From Arenibaculum pallidiluteum (GTDB lineage Bacteria > Pseudomonadota > Alphaproteobacteria > Azospirillales > Azospirillaceae), in the NCBI RefSeq assembly GCF_017355985.1, contig NZ_JAFIQU010000003.1, forward strand, positions 169,884-233,883: a stretch of DNA of 64,000 nucleotides, read 5' to 3'. Shown here one piece after another: positions 37,664 to 46,525 of the stretch (the stretch's first letter is position 1; every line of letters starts with the position of its first letter). The notes under the pieces were generated by a model. The model did not search any database, was not told where the DNA came from, and saw only the letters and a program-made list of their open reading frames with translations. A program made the position numbers and the translations under genes.

Positions 37664-37717
37664 GGCGCGATCCCCCCGTCGGTTCCCCAATGGCCACTTG
37701 GTAACGTCTGCCGGAGA

Positions 37718-38473
37718 TCAATCAAACCCGTTTGTGCCAGATCCCTTCGTGCACCGGGACTCCGGCGGCGAGGTCCCCTGCCTGGGGAGCCCTGCCGAAT
37801 CCCCTTCCAGCCGCGCCGATGGAAGGGCGAAGACACGTTCGCGTCCCAGCAGGTGCGCCGTGAACCGCGCCCCCAGCAGGGGAGCATAGGCGCCGTCCAG
37901 GACGTTCAGCCCGCCCGTATAGGCGCCGAAGGCCGGCAGGACCGCGCGCAATCCGTCCTCGGCGAAGCAGCGCAGCCGAATGCGCCGCCCCCGGACCCGC
38001 ACGGCGGCTACCGGGTGCAGATGGCCGGAGATCTCGCCCACGGCGCCAGCGCGTCCCTCGTGGCGGAAGACGAGCGGGCCAAGCACCAGCTCGGCCGTCG
38101 CGCGCCCGTCGAGATCGTCCGGCGCATCGGGGTCATGGTTGCCGGCGATCCAGATCCAGTCGTGGCCGCTGCACAGCGCTGCGAGCCGCCGCCGGTCGTC
38201 GCGGCCCATTCGGGCCGCCGCCCCGCGGTCATGGAAGCTGTCGCCGAGACAGACGACGGTCTCGGGCCGCAGGCGGCCGAGGACCTCCTCGAGCCGGTCC
38301 AGCGTGGCCGCCGTGTCGTAAGGCGGAAGGAGCTGGCCGCGCCCGGCGAAGCCCGACCCTTTCTCGAGATGGAGGTCGGCGACGGCCACCAGGCGCCGTT
38401 CCGGCCATGATAAAGCCCCCGACAGGTCGGCCACGAGCGCCGCGCCGTTGATGGTCAGGACCTGCTGCGACAT
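37718..38473 (-). CDS. pdeM: PdeM, ligase-associated metallophosphoesterase
   Basis: A 251-residue calcineurin-like phosphoesterase of the PdeM type, linked elsewhere to a DNA-repair set with an ATP-dependent ligase, an MBL exonuclease and an Lhr helicase. Metal motifs are ADLHLEKG, LGDSFHDR, AGNHD and ISGHLHP in order. The C-terminal 40 residues are extra, Ser/Gly/Arg-rich. The Lhr helicase is 21 kb away at 59238-61733, and the ligase and exonuclease are not in this window. Confidence 0.88.
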   Translation of the reverse strand: MSQQVLTINGAALVADLSGALSWPERRLVAVADLHLEKGSGFAGRGQLLPPYDTAATLDRLEEVLGRLRPETVVCLGDSFHDRGAAARMGRDDRRRLAALCSGHDWIWIAGNHDPDAPDDLDGRATAELVLGPLVFRHEGRAGAVGEISGHLHPVAAVRVRGRRIRLRCFAEDGLRAVLPAFGAYTGGLNVLDGAYAPLLGARFTAHLLGRERVFALPSARLEGDSAGLPRQGTSPPESRCTKGSGTNGFD

Positions 38474-38548
38474 GCCTGGTGATCACGTTTCGTTCCGGGT
38501 GCGCACCATGCCCTGGCGAGCCCGTGCAGGCAAGCCCCGGCGCGTGGC

Positions 38549-39439
38549 TCAGCCGGCTTCGGCCGCCCGTTCGGCGCCGCGTCGCCCGGGCAGGAGCTGG
38601 ACCGCCAGGATGCAGGTCATGATCAATGCGCAGCCGGCGAGCTGCAGGGAGGTCAGCCGCTCACCCAGGACGAGCGCGCCCGCCGCCGCGGCGAAAACGG
38701 ATTCCGAGCTGATGATCACGGCCGCGTCCGAGGCAGGAGCGTGGTGCTGTCCGACTACCTGCAGGGTGAAGGCGATGCCCACCGAAAGGACCCCGACGTA
38801 AAGGATGGCGCCTCCCGCCGCCTGCACGGCGGCAAGGTCGGCGGCCTCGGTCGCCAGGCCGACGGCGGTGCTTAGAGCACCGCAGACCAGGAACTGCACC
38901 GCCGCGACCAGGACCGGGGCGCCGGTGCGGGCGGCCATGCTGCCGACCAGGATCACGTGCAGCGCCCAGAAGACGGCGGAGACCATGACCCAGAGATCCC
39001 CGGCGGCCAGCGCGACGGTGCCGCCACCGCCGAGCATCCAGGTGCCCACGAGGCTGCCGGCTGCCGCCGGCCAGACAACGGGATGCGGCGGCATCCTGAG
39101 CGCAAGGAGCCCGATCAGCGGAACCAGCGGGACGTACAGCGCGGTCAGGAAGCCGGCATTGGTGGCCGTCGTCATGCCGATGCCGATCTGCTGGCAGGCG
39201 GCGCCGCAGAACAGCGCGCCGCCTGTGGCCGCCATTCCGCCCCAGTCGGCGCGGCTCCAGCGCGCTCGGCGCGCCTCGCGAAGGGCGAGTGGCAGCACGA
39301 CCAGGGCGCCCACGAGAAAGCGCAGCCCCGTGAACAGCATGGGGCCGAGATGCTCGGCGCCGAGCTTCTGGGCGACGAAGGCCGTGCCCCAGATGGCCGC
39401 TGCCAGAAGCAGCAGGAGATTCGCAGTGGTCCGGGACAT
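38549..39439 (-). CDS. EamA-family (DMT) transporter
   Basis: A 296-residue protein with ten predicted TM segments in two EamA repeats: the first opens LLLLLAAAIWGTAFVAQKLG and the second begins near AAGDLWVMVSAVFWALHVI. Members export amino acids, nucleosides or other metabolites. The substrate cannot be read from the sequence. ATG 39439 is used; the longer frame to 39499 precedes the first TM segment with no family similarity. Confidence 0.9.
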   Translation of the reverse strand: MSRTTANLLLLLAAAIWGTAFVAQKLGAEHLGPMLFTGLRFLVGALVVLPLALREARRARWSRADWGGMAATGGALFCGAACQQIGIGMTTATNAGFLTALYVPLVPLIGLLALRMPPHPVVWPAAAGSLVGTWMLGGGGTVALAAGDLWVMVSAVFWALHVILVGSMAARTGAPVLVAAVQFLVCGALSTAVGLATEAADLAAVQAAGGAILYVGVLSVGIAFTLQVVGQHHAPASDAAVIISSESVFAAAAGALVLGERLTSLQLAGCALIMTCILAVQLLPGRRGAERAAEAG

Positions 39440-39549
39440 CGGGTCTCGTGGAATGACGGGAGCTCTAGATACGTCTGCGACGCTTCCTCCCTCAAGCACG
39501 GGAAGGGCAGCCCCGCCATTTCCGCGGGTCGGCGGGCGGTCGGAGGGGC

Positions 39550-40284
39550 TCAGCCGAGGCTGGCGCGCAGGATCACCAGCCCTACGAGCCCGACGGCAAG
39601 GCCAACGCCGAGGGCCGCCAGCGCGACGCCGCGCATGGCGCGCCCCTCGGACCCTTCCTTGCGGCCGAGCTCCGCGAGCTCGCGGAGCGTCTGGTCCATG
39701 CGCACCAGAACGATGTCGAGCCCGGCGACGCGCTCGCGCAGCTCGCCGAGGTCAGTGGCCATGCGATCCAGCCGCGCGTCGCTGCCAGAACCCGCGCGCA
39801 TGCGCTCCTGGATCTCCGCGATGCCGCGGGCCAGGCCTTGCTGGCGAGCTGCCAGGCGCTGCTGCTCGGCGCGGGAGGCCTCCAGCGCCGCGGTCAGGCG
39901 CAGCAGATGCGGCGATACAGCCTGCTCCAGCAGCCGCTCGGGCTCGCTGGGGTGCTGCAGGACGAGCTCCGCGCCCGTGCCGGCATCGCGCGCCACCACC
40001 AGCAGCGCCGCGGGATCCGCGGGTGCCTCAGCGAGCAGGGCGAGTTCGAAGGCATGGCGCCCGTCGCCGACGCCGTTGGCGCCGAGATCCTCGCGCGCGA
40101 GGTCGGCAAGGCCCGAGGCGAGCAGGCGGCCTCCGTCCGGCCCGGGCAGGCGCACCTGGATCTCGAGGCGCGTCCCTGGAACTGAGCGGTCCCAGGCCCA
40201 ACCGTAGACACGGCCGTTGGCGACGGCGTCCACGCGGCCCTCGATCTCGGGCTGAGCCTCGGGCGGTTTCGCAAGAGCTGACAT
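39550..40284 (-). CDS. Membrane-anchored coiled-coil protein with GWAWD module
   Basis: A 244-residue protein I cannot assign to a named family. N-terminal module (about 14-100) begins GRVDAVANGRVYGWAWD, a beta-rich unit of the kind found next to glycosyltransferase domains. A coiled coil (about 125-215: LRLTAALEASRAEQQRLAARQ and following) leads to one C-terminal TM segment (about 220-240). Related GW-DP modules occur in the two large GT2-type proteins of this locus. It is the last gene of the glycan cluster, after a hairpin. Confidence 0.6.
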   Translation of the reverse strand: MSALAKPPEAQPEIEGRVDAVANGRVYGWAWDRSVPGTRLEIQVRLPGPDGGRLLASGLADLAREDLGANGVGDGRHAFELALLAEAPADPAALLVVARDAGTGAELVLQHPSEPERLLEQAVSPHLLRLTAALEASRAEQQRLAARQQGLARGIAEIQERMRAGSGSDARLDRMATDLGELRERVAGLDIVLVRMDQTLRELAELGRKEGSEGRAMRGVALAALGVGLAVGLVGLVILRASLG

Positions 40285-40309
40285 GACGGTCCCGGTGCTG
40301 TGGAAGGGC

Positions 40310-40333
40310 GGGGGCGCCGAAGCCGGCGCCCCC
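40310..40333 (-). terminator. Hairpin after the pyruvyltransferase gene
   Basis: GGGGGCGCCG-N4-CGGCGCCCCC, a perfect 10-bp stem, lies 10 bases past the stop of the pyruvyltransferase gene on the minus strand. A weak GCCCTTCC follows instead of a T-tract. It may limit expression of the next gene. Confidence 0.5.
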
Positions 40334-40342
40334 TTCGGCCGA

Positions 40343-41530
40343 TCAGGCCACCTGCCGTTCGGCCGGGCGCCGCGCGGACGGATGCGGCATGCGGTGCGGG
40401 ATGTAGTTCTCGTCCAGGAACTCCCGCATGTCGCGGTAGCGCATGTAGTAGGTGCGGTTGAACCGCTCGAACAGGGACTGGTCCCAATACTCCTCGAGGG
40501 AGAAGGGCCTCCCGCTGTAGACGTCGTAGCAGGGGATCTGGAACGTCTCCGCGAACTCCTTGGTGCGGCTGTCGTAGCTGAAGTAGACCGACGGAACGCC
40601 GTTGGAGAGCGCCATCAGGTTGCCGTGCAGCCGGTAGCCGAGGACCAGGTCCTTGGAGCGCACCAGCGCCTCCCATTCGGCGACGACGTCCGAGTACCAG
40701 AGCCGCTCGCGGTACAGCGCGCGCATCTCGTCGTCGAAGAACCACTGCTTCAGCCAGTCATGGCCATTCAGGGCCTCCCACGCCTCGGCCTTCTGCTCCT
40801 CGGTGCCCCAGAGCAGCTTCTTCTCCTCGACCTCGCCCTGCATCATCAGCACGGTCTCGAAGCGCCGCGACATGTCCTTCACGAAGTCGCGGTGGACGCT
40901 GAGATAGGTCTGCACGTCGGGCGAATAGGCCTTGGAGACCTCGCGCCGCATCGTGATGCCGACCTTGCGCACGGAGTTGATGTCCGGCAGGTCGATGCGC
41001 AGCTCGGGGTCGCGCGCGCGGAAGGCCGTCGGGCAGCCGACGATCCGCGTGTTCTTGATGCCGAGGTCCCAGAGCACCTCGGCCGTGTAGGTGCCGCGCA
41101 CGCCGAGGGTCGTCGACTTGTCGGCGATGACCTGCCAGATGCGCCGGCTCTCGTCCGAGAGCTGGATCTTGCCGGTGGCGGGCGCCTGGGCGCCGACGCC
41201 GAAGGCGATCACGGGGATCTTCAGCTTGGCGAGCACCTGCTCGATGGCCTCGGGCCAGGGCATGTGCGCGTGGATGTAGTTGGAGCCGCGCAGGAAGACG
41301 TAGTCGAACTCCGCGTTCACCCGGTCGACGACCTCCTGCCGGAATTCCCGGACCTCGAGGACGTCGAGGCGGTCGAAGGCCAGCAGCTTGAGGGAGGAGT
41401 CGTAGACGAAGGCGTCGCCGATGTTGTGATAGTGGTCGATGCTGCGCTGGATGTCGGTATGCCGGTACCAGCGCACGCAGTCGTGGTCGTAGACCTCGCC
41501 CGACGGGATCATGACCAGGATGTTAGCCAA
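40343..41530 (-). CDS. Polysaccharide pyruvyltransferase-family protein
   Basis: A 395-residue member of the polysaccharide pyruvyltransferase (CsaB-type) family, which in other bacteria adds pyruvate ketals to cell-surface glycans using phosphoenolpyruvate. Family features include RGSNYIHAHMPWPE, VIAFGVGAQAPA, VRGTYTAEVLWDLG and VLGYRLHGNLMALSNGVP. The start is TTG 41530 (reading MANILVMIPSGEVYDHD), with GGAGG at 41536-41540 just upstream. It lies in a glycosyltransferase cluster, so a surface glycan is the likely acceptor. Confidence 0.87.
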   Translation of the reverse strand: MANILVMIPSGEVYDHDCVRWYRHTDIQRSIDHYHNIGDAFVYDSSLKLLAFDRLDVLEVREFRQEVVDRVNAEFDYVFLRGSNYIHAHMPWPEAIEQVLAKLKIPVIAFGVGAQAPATGKIQLSDESRRIWQVIADKSTTLGVRGTYTAEVLWDLGIKNTRIVGCPTAFRARDPELRIDLPDINSVRKVGITMRREVSKAYSPDVQTYLSVHRDFVKDMSRRFETVLMMQGEVEEKKLLWGTEEQKAEAWEALNGHDWLKQWFFDDEMRALYRERLWYSDVVAEWEALVRSKDLVLGYRLHGNLMALSNGVPSVYFSYDSRTKEFAETFQIPCYDVYSGRPFSLEEYWDQSLFERFNRTYYMRYRDMREFLDENYIPHRMPHPSARRPAERQVA

Positions 41531-41659
41531 GGGTGCCTCCAGAGCTGTGGCGGTACGGTTCCGAGTGGGGTTTTCCCCGGCGTTCGTATGGCGACGCCGG
41601 CGGTGCTGCGCAGTTGTAGGGCTTTGCGGCCCGGCGCGGGGGCGCCGGACCGGTCCGCC

Positions 41660-41719
41660 CGCCTTTGTCACGGCCGCCTTTGTCACGGCCGCCTTTGTTA
41701 CGACCGCCTTTGTTACGAC
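41660..41719. repeat. Four tandem copies of a 15-bp unit
   Basis: Four head-to-tail units of CGCCTTTGTYACGRC: two copies CGCCTTTGTCACGGC and two CGCCTTTGTTACGAC. It sits between the pyruvyltransferase gene and the last codons of the upstream GT4 gene and overlaps the GT4 stop by seven bases. On the minus strand one frame reads V/A-V-T-K-A repeated. Confidence 0.85.
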
Positions 41720-43047
41720 CGCTGGGCGACGGCGCGGGCCGGCGCGATCGCGGCGCCCTCGCGCCGGGCCTCGCCGGCCAGAAGGCGATCGAAGACCGCG
41801 ACGTGGCGGCGCGCGCATTCGGCGCGATCGATGGGGCGCCGGATGCGCGCGCGGAGACGGTCCCACAGGTCGGGGGTGGTCAGCGCCTCTGTCAGGCGGT
41901 CGACCAGGTCCTCGACGCTGGCATTGCGGAAGTTCAGCCCGTCGACACCGTGGGTGACCTTCTCGGCCATGCCCCCGATGTTGCTGGAGATCACCGGGCG
42001 CCCGTGCAGGAACGCCTCCTGGATCACCACGGGGGAATTCTCCCACCAGATCGAGGGGATCACCACCCAGTCCGCGTCCTTCATGAGGCCCGGCAGCTCG
42101 GCCGAGCGATAGCTGCCGTAGAACCGAACGCGATCGCCGGCCTTCTCGGTGATCTCCAGGAAGCGCTTCTGATAGGCTTCCGGCTGGCGCTCGAGATTGC
42201 CGCCGAAGATCATCAGCGCGCCGTCCTCGCCCCAGGCCTTTTCCGAGACGCGGGAGACCGCCTCCACGAGCAGGTGGGCGCCCTTGAACTCGGTGAGTTG
42301 GCCGAAGAAGGCGAAGCGGTTGCGCTTTCCACCACGCGGCAGCGGCCGGGGAGGGGCAATGTCCTCGACGGTCAGGCCGTTCTCGATCATGAGGAACTTC
42401 TCCCGTGGCAGGCCCCAGTCGACGTAGCGGTCGATCAGGAACTGGCTCGGGCTCAGGTAGAAGTCCGCCTGCTCCAGGAAGGTCTTCAGGAACAGCTCGC
42501 GACGGAAGAACTGGGACTGTCCGAGCTGCGGGAAGCAGCCGGCGCAGTCCGCCGGCGTGGCCCGGTAGCACAGCGTGTTCCGGGTGGTCTTCACCATCTG
42601 CCCGTGGTGATGGCAGATCGACAGGTATTCGTGGAAGGTCACGACGATAGGCACGCGCGGAAGCTCGCGCTTGAGCGCGTGGATCGTCTCGACCCCGAGG
42701 CCCAGGAAATGGTGGAAGTTGATGACGTCGGGCTGCAGGTCGCGGACGTAGCGTACGAAGTCGCGCTCGATCCCGGGCAGGTTCCGGTTCGAGCAGCGGA
42801 AATGGTCATAGTCGTTGGCGTAATAGAGGACCTCGCGCTCCTTCTGGCGCAGGGTCATCAGGGCCGAGCCGCGGTGTGGCGCCACCGGGGGCGCCGTCCG
42901 GGCAAGATAGTGGGCCTCCCAGCCCGGCAGCTCGTCCAGGCCCTGGAAAAGGTTGTAGGAGGCCACCTCGGCCCCGCCGAGGGAGAAGGCGGGATGCCCG
43001 TGGCTGACGATCAGGGCTCGCTTGGTCTGGGTCATCTTCGCTCTCAT
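41713..43047 (-). CDS. Glycosyltransferase family 4 protein
   Basis: A 444-residue GT-B glycosyltransferase with N-terminal acceptor domain (GHPAFSLGGAEVASYNLFQ) and C-terminal nucleotide-sugar domain (WWENSPVVIQEAFLHGRPVI, GLNFR). CGCFPQ (about 155) is a Cys-rich loop shared with the GT4 at 45221. ATG 43047 overlaps the stop of the upstream gene (ATGA), hence translational coupling; ATG 43035 is an alternative. It is most similar in this window to the protein at 45221-46525, so the two look like duplicates. Confidence 0.9.
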   Translation of the reverse strand: MRAKMTQTKRALIVSHGHPAFSLGGAEVASYNLFQGLDELPGWEAHYLARTAPPVAPHRGSALMTLRQKEREVLYYANDYDHFRCSNRNLPGIERDFVRYVRDLQPDVINFHHFLGLGVETIHALKRELPRVPIVVTFHEYLSICHHHGQMVKTTRNTLCYRATPADCAGCFPQLGQSQFFRRELFLKTFLEQADFYLSPSQFLIDRYVDWGLPREKFLMIENGLTVEDIAPPRPLPRGGKRNRFAFFGQLTEFKGAHLLVEAVSRVSEKAWGEDGALMIFGGNLERQPEAYQKRFLEITEKAGDRVRFYGSYRSAELPGLMKDADWVVIPSIWWENSPVVIQEAFLHGRPVISSNIGGMAEKVTHGVDGLNFRNASVEDLVDRLTEALTTPDLWDRLRARIRRPIDRAECARRHVAVFDRLLAGEARREGAAIAPARAVAQRS

Positions 43048-45224
43048 GCGGCGTCGGAGGTGCGGGCGGTCCAGGCGCTCTCGAAGCGCCAGCGGTCGAC
43101 GAGGGCGCCGGTCTGCTGCCAATAGTCGGGCTCGCCCGTGGCGGCTTCGTCCAGGGCGACCAGGCGCACGGCCGGCACCCACAGGCAGGAATGCCCTGCG
43201 CCGCGCAGGCGCAGGCAGAAGTCGAGGCCCTTGTACTCGGGGCCGAGATAGCTGCCGGCGAGGCCGCCGGCGGCCCGGACGACGGCGCGGGGCAGCAGCG
43301 CGCAGTCCAGCGTGGCGGCGTCCACCGCCATGGGCTCCGTCTCCTTCAGCCAGGACAGCGGATAGCCCGCGTAGCGCGCCACGTAGCCCCCGCTGGCCGT
43401 CTCGTCGGCAAGGATGCCTGCATAGCGCACGGAATGGTCCTCGTAGGCCAGCGTCGGGCTGAGGACGGCAGGACGGCCGGCGCGGCGGGCCGCCCGCTCC
43501 AGGGCCGAGAGCCAGCCGCGCTCCGTCGGCAGCACCGAGGGGGAGAGCAGCAGGACCTGCTCGGCCCGGGCATGGGCCAGGGCGGCATCGGCAGCCTCGA
43601 AGGCGTCGCGGGCGCCCGGCGCCGAGACCAGGCGTAGAGGCAGGCGGTAGAACTCGGCGCCGCACCGGAGGTTGGCGGCCAGGCGCGGATGGCTCCCGCA
43701 GCCCGCCGCCACCAGGATCTCGACCCCGAGGAAGTCGGGATCGCAGGCGAGCCGGGCGAGGGTGAGGTCCAGATCCTCGCGCGCGTCCGTCACGGGGATC
43801 ACTACGGAGAGCCGTGGCGCGCCGAGCGTGGGGCCGAGCGGGAAGACCGCGGCGGCGGGCGCCGGTCCGCGTCCTGCCGCCATGGCCTGCACGGTCGGCC
43901 CGATATGGCGCGCAACCACTGACTCGGCGGCGGGGTCGTTGAGGTCGATCGCGGAGAGCAGCCGGCGGAGCTGGTCCGGCGAGGGCGGCTGCGGAGCCAC
44001 CGGGAGGAAGGCGCGGCCGCCGGTGTTCAGGTCGATCTGCAGGTGGAACTCGGGCGCCTGGTCGAGATCCGCGGGCTCCGGCACGAAGGCCAGGAAGCCG
44101 TGATCGTCGAGCCCGGGCAGGATCCGGCCGGCGAAGGCGGGATCGGCCGAGAAGGCCTCGCTGACGTCGCGGCGCGCCGTGCGCGCCCAGTCGGCGTCGA
44201 GCCTGACGGCGAGGCCGGGTCCCCGGAGGGTCACCGCCTCGACCATTCCCGTGGGGTCGAGCAGCCATCCGCCGAGGAAGACGCCGGAGCCAGGCACGCG
44301 CACGGCCGTGTCGAGCGCGGCGCGCAGCGGCCCCTCGATCCGGGAGACGGTCTCGTGGCCCTCGTACTGGGAGGCCGCGATCTCGCGCAGGGACTGCAGC
44401 GTTCTCGCATCGCCCCGCAGCCCCGACAGCATGTCGCGGAGATGGGCAACGGCGATCCCATCCGGAAGCAGCGTGCGGTTCTCGAAGACCTGCAGATGGC
44501 ACCAGCCGTCGGCGGTGCGGCAGAAGACCCGACGGATCGTGGCGGGGTCGACGTCGGCGTCGGGCAGCACCGCGACGAAGCCGTCCGCGGTAGGCGGCAG
44601 GTCCGCGCGCGGGAAGTCCGCCGCCACGGCGCCGTGCAGCCGGCAGTCCTCGCCCTCCAGCATCAGGTCGTGCATGCCGCTGCGCATGGAGACCGACCAG
44701 CCCTGGATCATCAGCCCCGTGCCGCCGCGGAACCGGCCGAAGATCTCGGCGTAGCCGTCAGGCCGCGCGAGATCCTGGAGCAGCCCGAGGAGGAGGCGCG
44801 ATGCACGCTCCGAGGTGCCGGCCGTCGGCGCCAGCAGCGCGCACAGGAAGTCGAGCACGATCCCGGAGGCGCCGGCCTGCTCCTCGCACAGTGCCGCGAC
44901 CAGGGGAGCGGGGTTGGTGCGCACGTTGGTCAGGCGCGGTATCACCATCCGGCTGCCGTCATCGCCGGCGATCTCGACCCGGTTGGGCCGCAGCCGCGCG
45001 AGGTTCGGCACCTGGACGCCGGCCAGGAACCAGTGCCCCGAGCCGTCCTCGGATGGGCGTGGCCAGCAGGCGCCGCGGAAGCGCCCGGCCTCCGTGCCGG
45101 CGTCCAGATGCACGCGGCCGGAGGTGGGAATGGGGCTTTCCACCGCGCCATAGAGGACCAGCGTGTCGTCGTCGACGAGGATGGCGATGGGGATCTCGGC
45201 CTGGAAGGGCTGCGGCTTCTTCAT
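43044..45224 (-). CDS. GT2-like protein with degenerate catalytic site
   Basis: A 726-residue protein: about 450 residues of beta-rich modules, including GGWLLDPTG (318-326) akin to the GWAWD module, then a GT2-fold domain (about 471-690). Aligned with its 760-residue neighbour, the DXD-type site LNSDV is LSPSV (560-564) and the EDSD catalytic region is KGLD (665-668). So it keeps the fold but lacks both key acids and is probably inactive as a transferase. Start ATG 45224 and both gene ends overlap neighbours by ATGA. Confidence 0.78.
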   Translation of the reverse strand: MKKPQPFQAEIPIAILVDDDTLVLYGAVESPIPTSGRVHLDAGTEAGRFRGACWPRPSEDGSGHWFLAGVQVPNLARLRPNRVEIAGDDGSRMVIPRLTNVRTNPAPLVAALCEEQAGASGIVLDFLCALLAPTAGTSERASRLLLGLLQDLARPDGYAEIFGRFRGGTGLMIQGWSVSMRSGMHDLMLEGEDCRLHGAVAADFPRADLPPTADGFVAVLPDADVDPATIRRVFCRTADGWCHLQVFENRTLLPDGIAVAHLRDMLSGLRGDARTLQSLREIAASQYEGHETVSRIEGPLRAALDTAVRVPGSGVFLGGWLLDPTGMVEAVTLRGPGLAVRLDADWARTARRDVSEAFSADPAFAGRILPGLDDHGFLAFVPEPADLDQAPEFHLQIDLNTGGRAFLPVAPQPPSPDQLRRLLSAIDLNDPAAESVVARHIGPTVQAMAAGRGPAPAAAVFPLGPTLGAPRLSVVIPVTDAREDLDLTLARLACDPDFLGVEILVAAGCGSHPRLAANLRCGAEFYRLPLRLVSAPGARDAFEAADAALAHARAEQVLLLSPSVLPTERGWLSALERAARRAGRPAVLSPTLAYEDHSVRYAGILADETASGGYVARYAGYPLSWLKETEPMAVDAATLDCALLPRAVVRAAGGLAGSYLGPEYKGLDFCLRLRGAGHSCLWVPAVRLVALDEAATGEPDYWQQTGALVDRWRFESAWTARTSDAA

Positions 45225-46525
45225 CGGGCGCTGCTCCGGGAAGCGTGTCGGGTGGGCGCCGCGTCCTGCGCGCCGCCGCGGATGTCGTGGTAGAGGGCGA
45301 GGTGGCGGGTGGCGGCCTCGTCGATGCCGGGCACGGCCGGGATCGCGGAGGACAGCCGGTCCCAGAGGTCGGGCTCGCTCATGGCGCGCGTCATCACGCG
45401 CGCAAGGTCGGCTCCGTCGCCGACGCGGAAGTGCAGTCCGTCGATGCCGTCGCGCACGGCCTCGGCCATGCCGCCGATGCCGCTGCAGATCACCGGCCGG
45501 CGGTGGCGGAAGGCCTCCTGGATCACCAGCGGCGCATTCTCCCACCAGACCGAGGGCATGACGACCCAGTCCACGCCGGCCATCAGGGCCGCCATCTCGC
45601 TGCGCCGGTACGGGCCGTGGGCGACGGCGTGCCCGCGGGCCGCGCGCATGCCGGCCGCGACCTCCTCCTTGAAGGCCTCGGTCTGGAAAGGCGTGCCGCC
45701 ATGCACCGCCAGGGAGAACCCGGTCTCCCCGCCCTCGACGAGGCGGCGGGCCGCGTCGAGGGCGACGGTCACGCCCTTGAACGGGTTCAGGTTGCCGAAA
45801 TAGCCGAAAGCGTCGCGGCGTCCGCCCGCCGCGACCTCGCGCGTCGGCGCCGGGTCTTCCGTGGGGCGGCCGTTCACGATGATCTCGATGCGCTCGGCAG
45901 GCAGGCCCCAGGCGACGTAGCGATCGCGCAGGAAGCGGCTCGGCGCGATGAAGCGGTCCACCAGCGAGAACAGCGACTTCAGGTGCTTCTCGCGCAGCAC
46001 GAAGCGGTCCGCGCCGCGGTCGGGGAAGCAGCGGTGGCAGGCGTCCGGCGAGGCGCCGCTGCACAGGGCGCGGTCCTGCGTCGTGACCATCTGCCCGTCA
46101 TTGGCGCAGATCGGATAGTAGTCGTGCAGCGTGTAGACGATGCGCGCCTGGGGCAGGACGCGGCGGATCAGGAACAGCATCTCCACGCCCAGCAGCAGCA
46201 CGTGGTGCACGTGCACGACGTCGGGCCGGAAGGACTGCAGAAGGTTCGTCAGGTCCGGCACGATGCCGTGCAGGTCGATCTGGCTCTGGAAGAACCGGTC
46301 GAAATGCCCTGCCCACAGGATCACCTCGTCGGCGCTGCGGCCGAGCGTCTGCAGGTTGGTGCCCGGCTTCTGCTCGCGGTGGGTCTGGTTCGTGCACGCC
46401 AGGAACAGGCTCTGGCAGCCCTTCGCCTTCAGCGCGCCGAACAGGTCGTGCGCGAAGATCTCCGTGCCGCCGGGATGCAGCGCGGGGTGGTTGTGGGCGA
46501 TCTGGAGGACGCGGGGCATGGTCAT
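45221..46525 (-). CDS. Glycosyltransferase family 4 protein
   Basis: A 434-residue GT-B enzyme: HNHPALHPGGTEIFAHDLFG at the N-terminus, HDYYPICANDGQM in the middle, and WWENAPLVIQEAFRHRRPVI with a downstream DGLHFR in the C-terminal domain. It is a paralogue of the GT4 at 41713. ATG 46525 overlaps the methyltransferase stop and its own stop overlaps the next start, so it sits within a tightly coupled operon. The sugar and acceptor are unknown. Confidence 0.9.
   Translation of the reverse strand: MTMPRVLQIAHNHPALHPGGTEIFAHDLFGALKAKGCQSLFLACTNQTHREQKPGTNLQTLGRSADEVILWAGHFDRFFQSQIDLHGIVPDLTNLLQSFRPDVVHVHHVLLLGVEMLFLIRRVLPQARIVYTLHDYYPICANDGQMVTTQDRALCSGASPDACHRCFPDRGADRFVLREKHLKSLFSLVDRFIAPSRFLRDRYVAWGLPAERIEIIVNGRPTEDPAPTREVAAGGRRDAFGYFGNLNPFKGVTVALDAARRLVEGGETGFSLAVHGGTPFQTEAFKEEVAAGMRAARGHAVAHGPYRRSEMAALMAGVDWVVMPSVWWENAPLVIQEAFRHRRPVICSGIGGMAEAVRDGIDGLHFRVGDGADLARVMTRAMSEPDLWDRLSSAIPAVPGIDEAATRHLALYHDIRGGAQDAAPTRHASRSSAR

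Noticed and set aside
37664-37717. TPP riboswitch upstream of thiM
   Set aside because: The leader is too short and lacks the CUGAGA and conserved ACCUGAUCUGG elements.
41660-41719. Possible CRISPR-like array
   Set aside because: The units are 15 bp, contiguous and without spacers; it is a short tandem repeat.
40343-42571. 742-residue frame joining GT4 and pyruvyltransferase
   Set aside because: The N-terminal 350 residues are out of frame with the real GT4. The true protein starts at TTG 41530.
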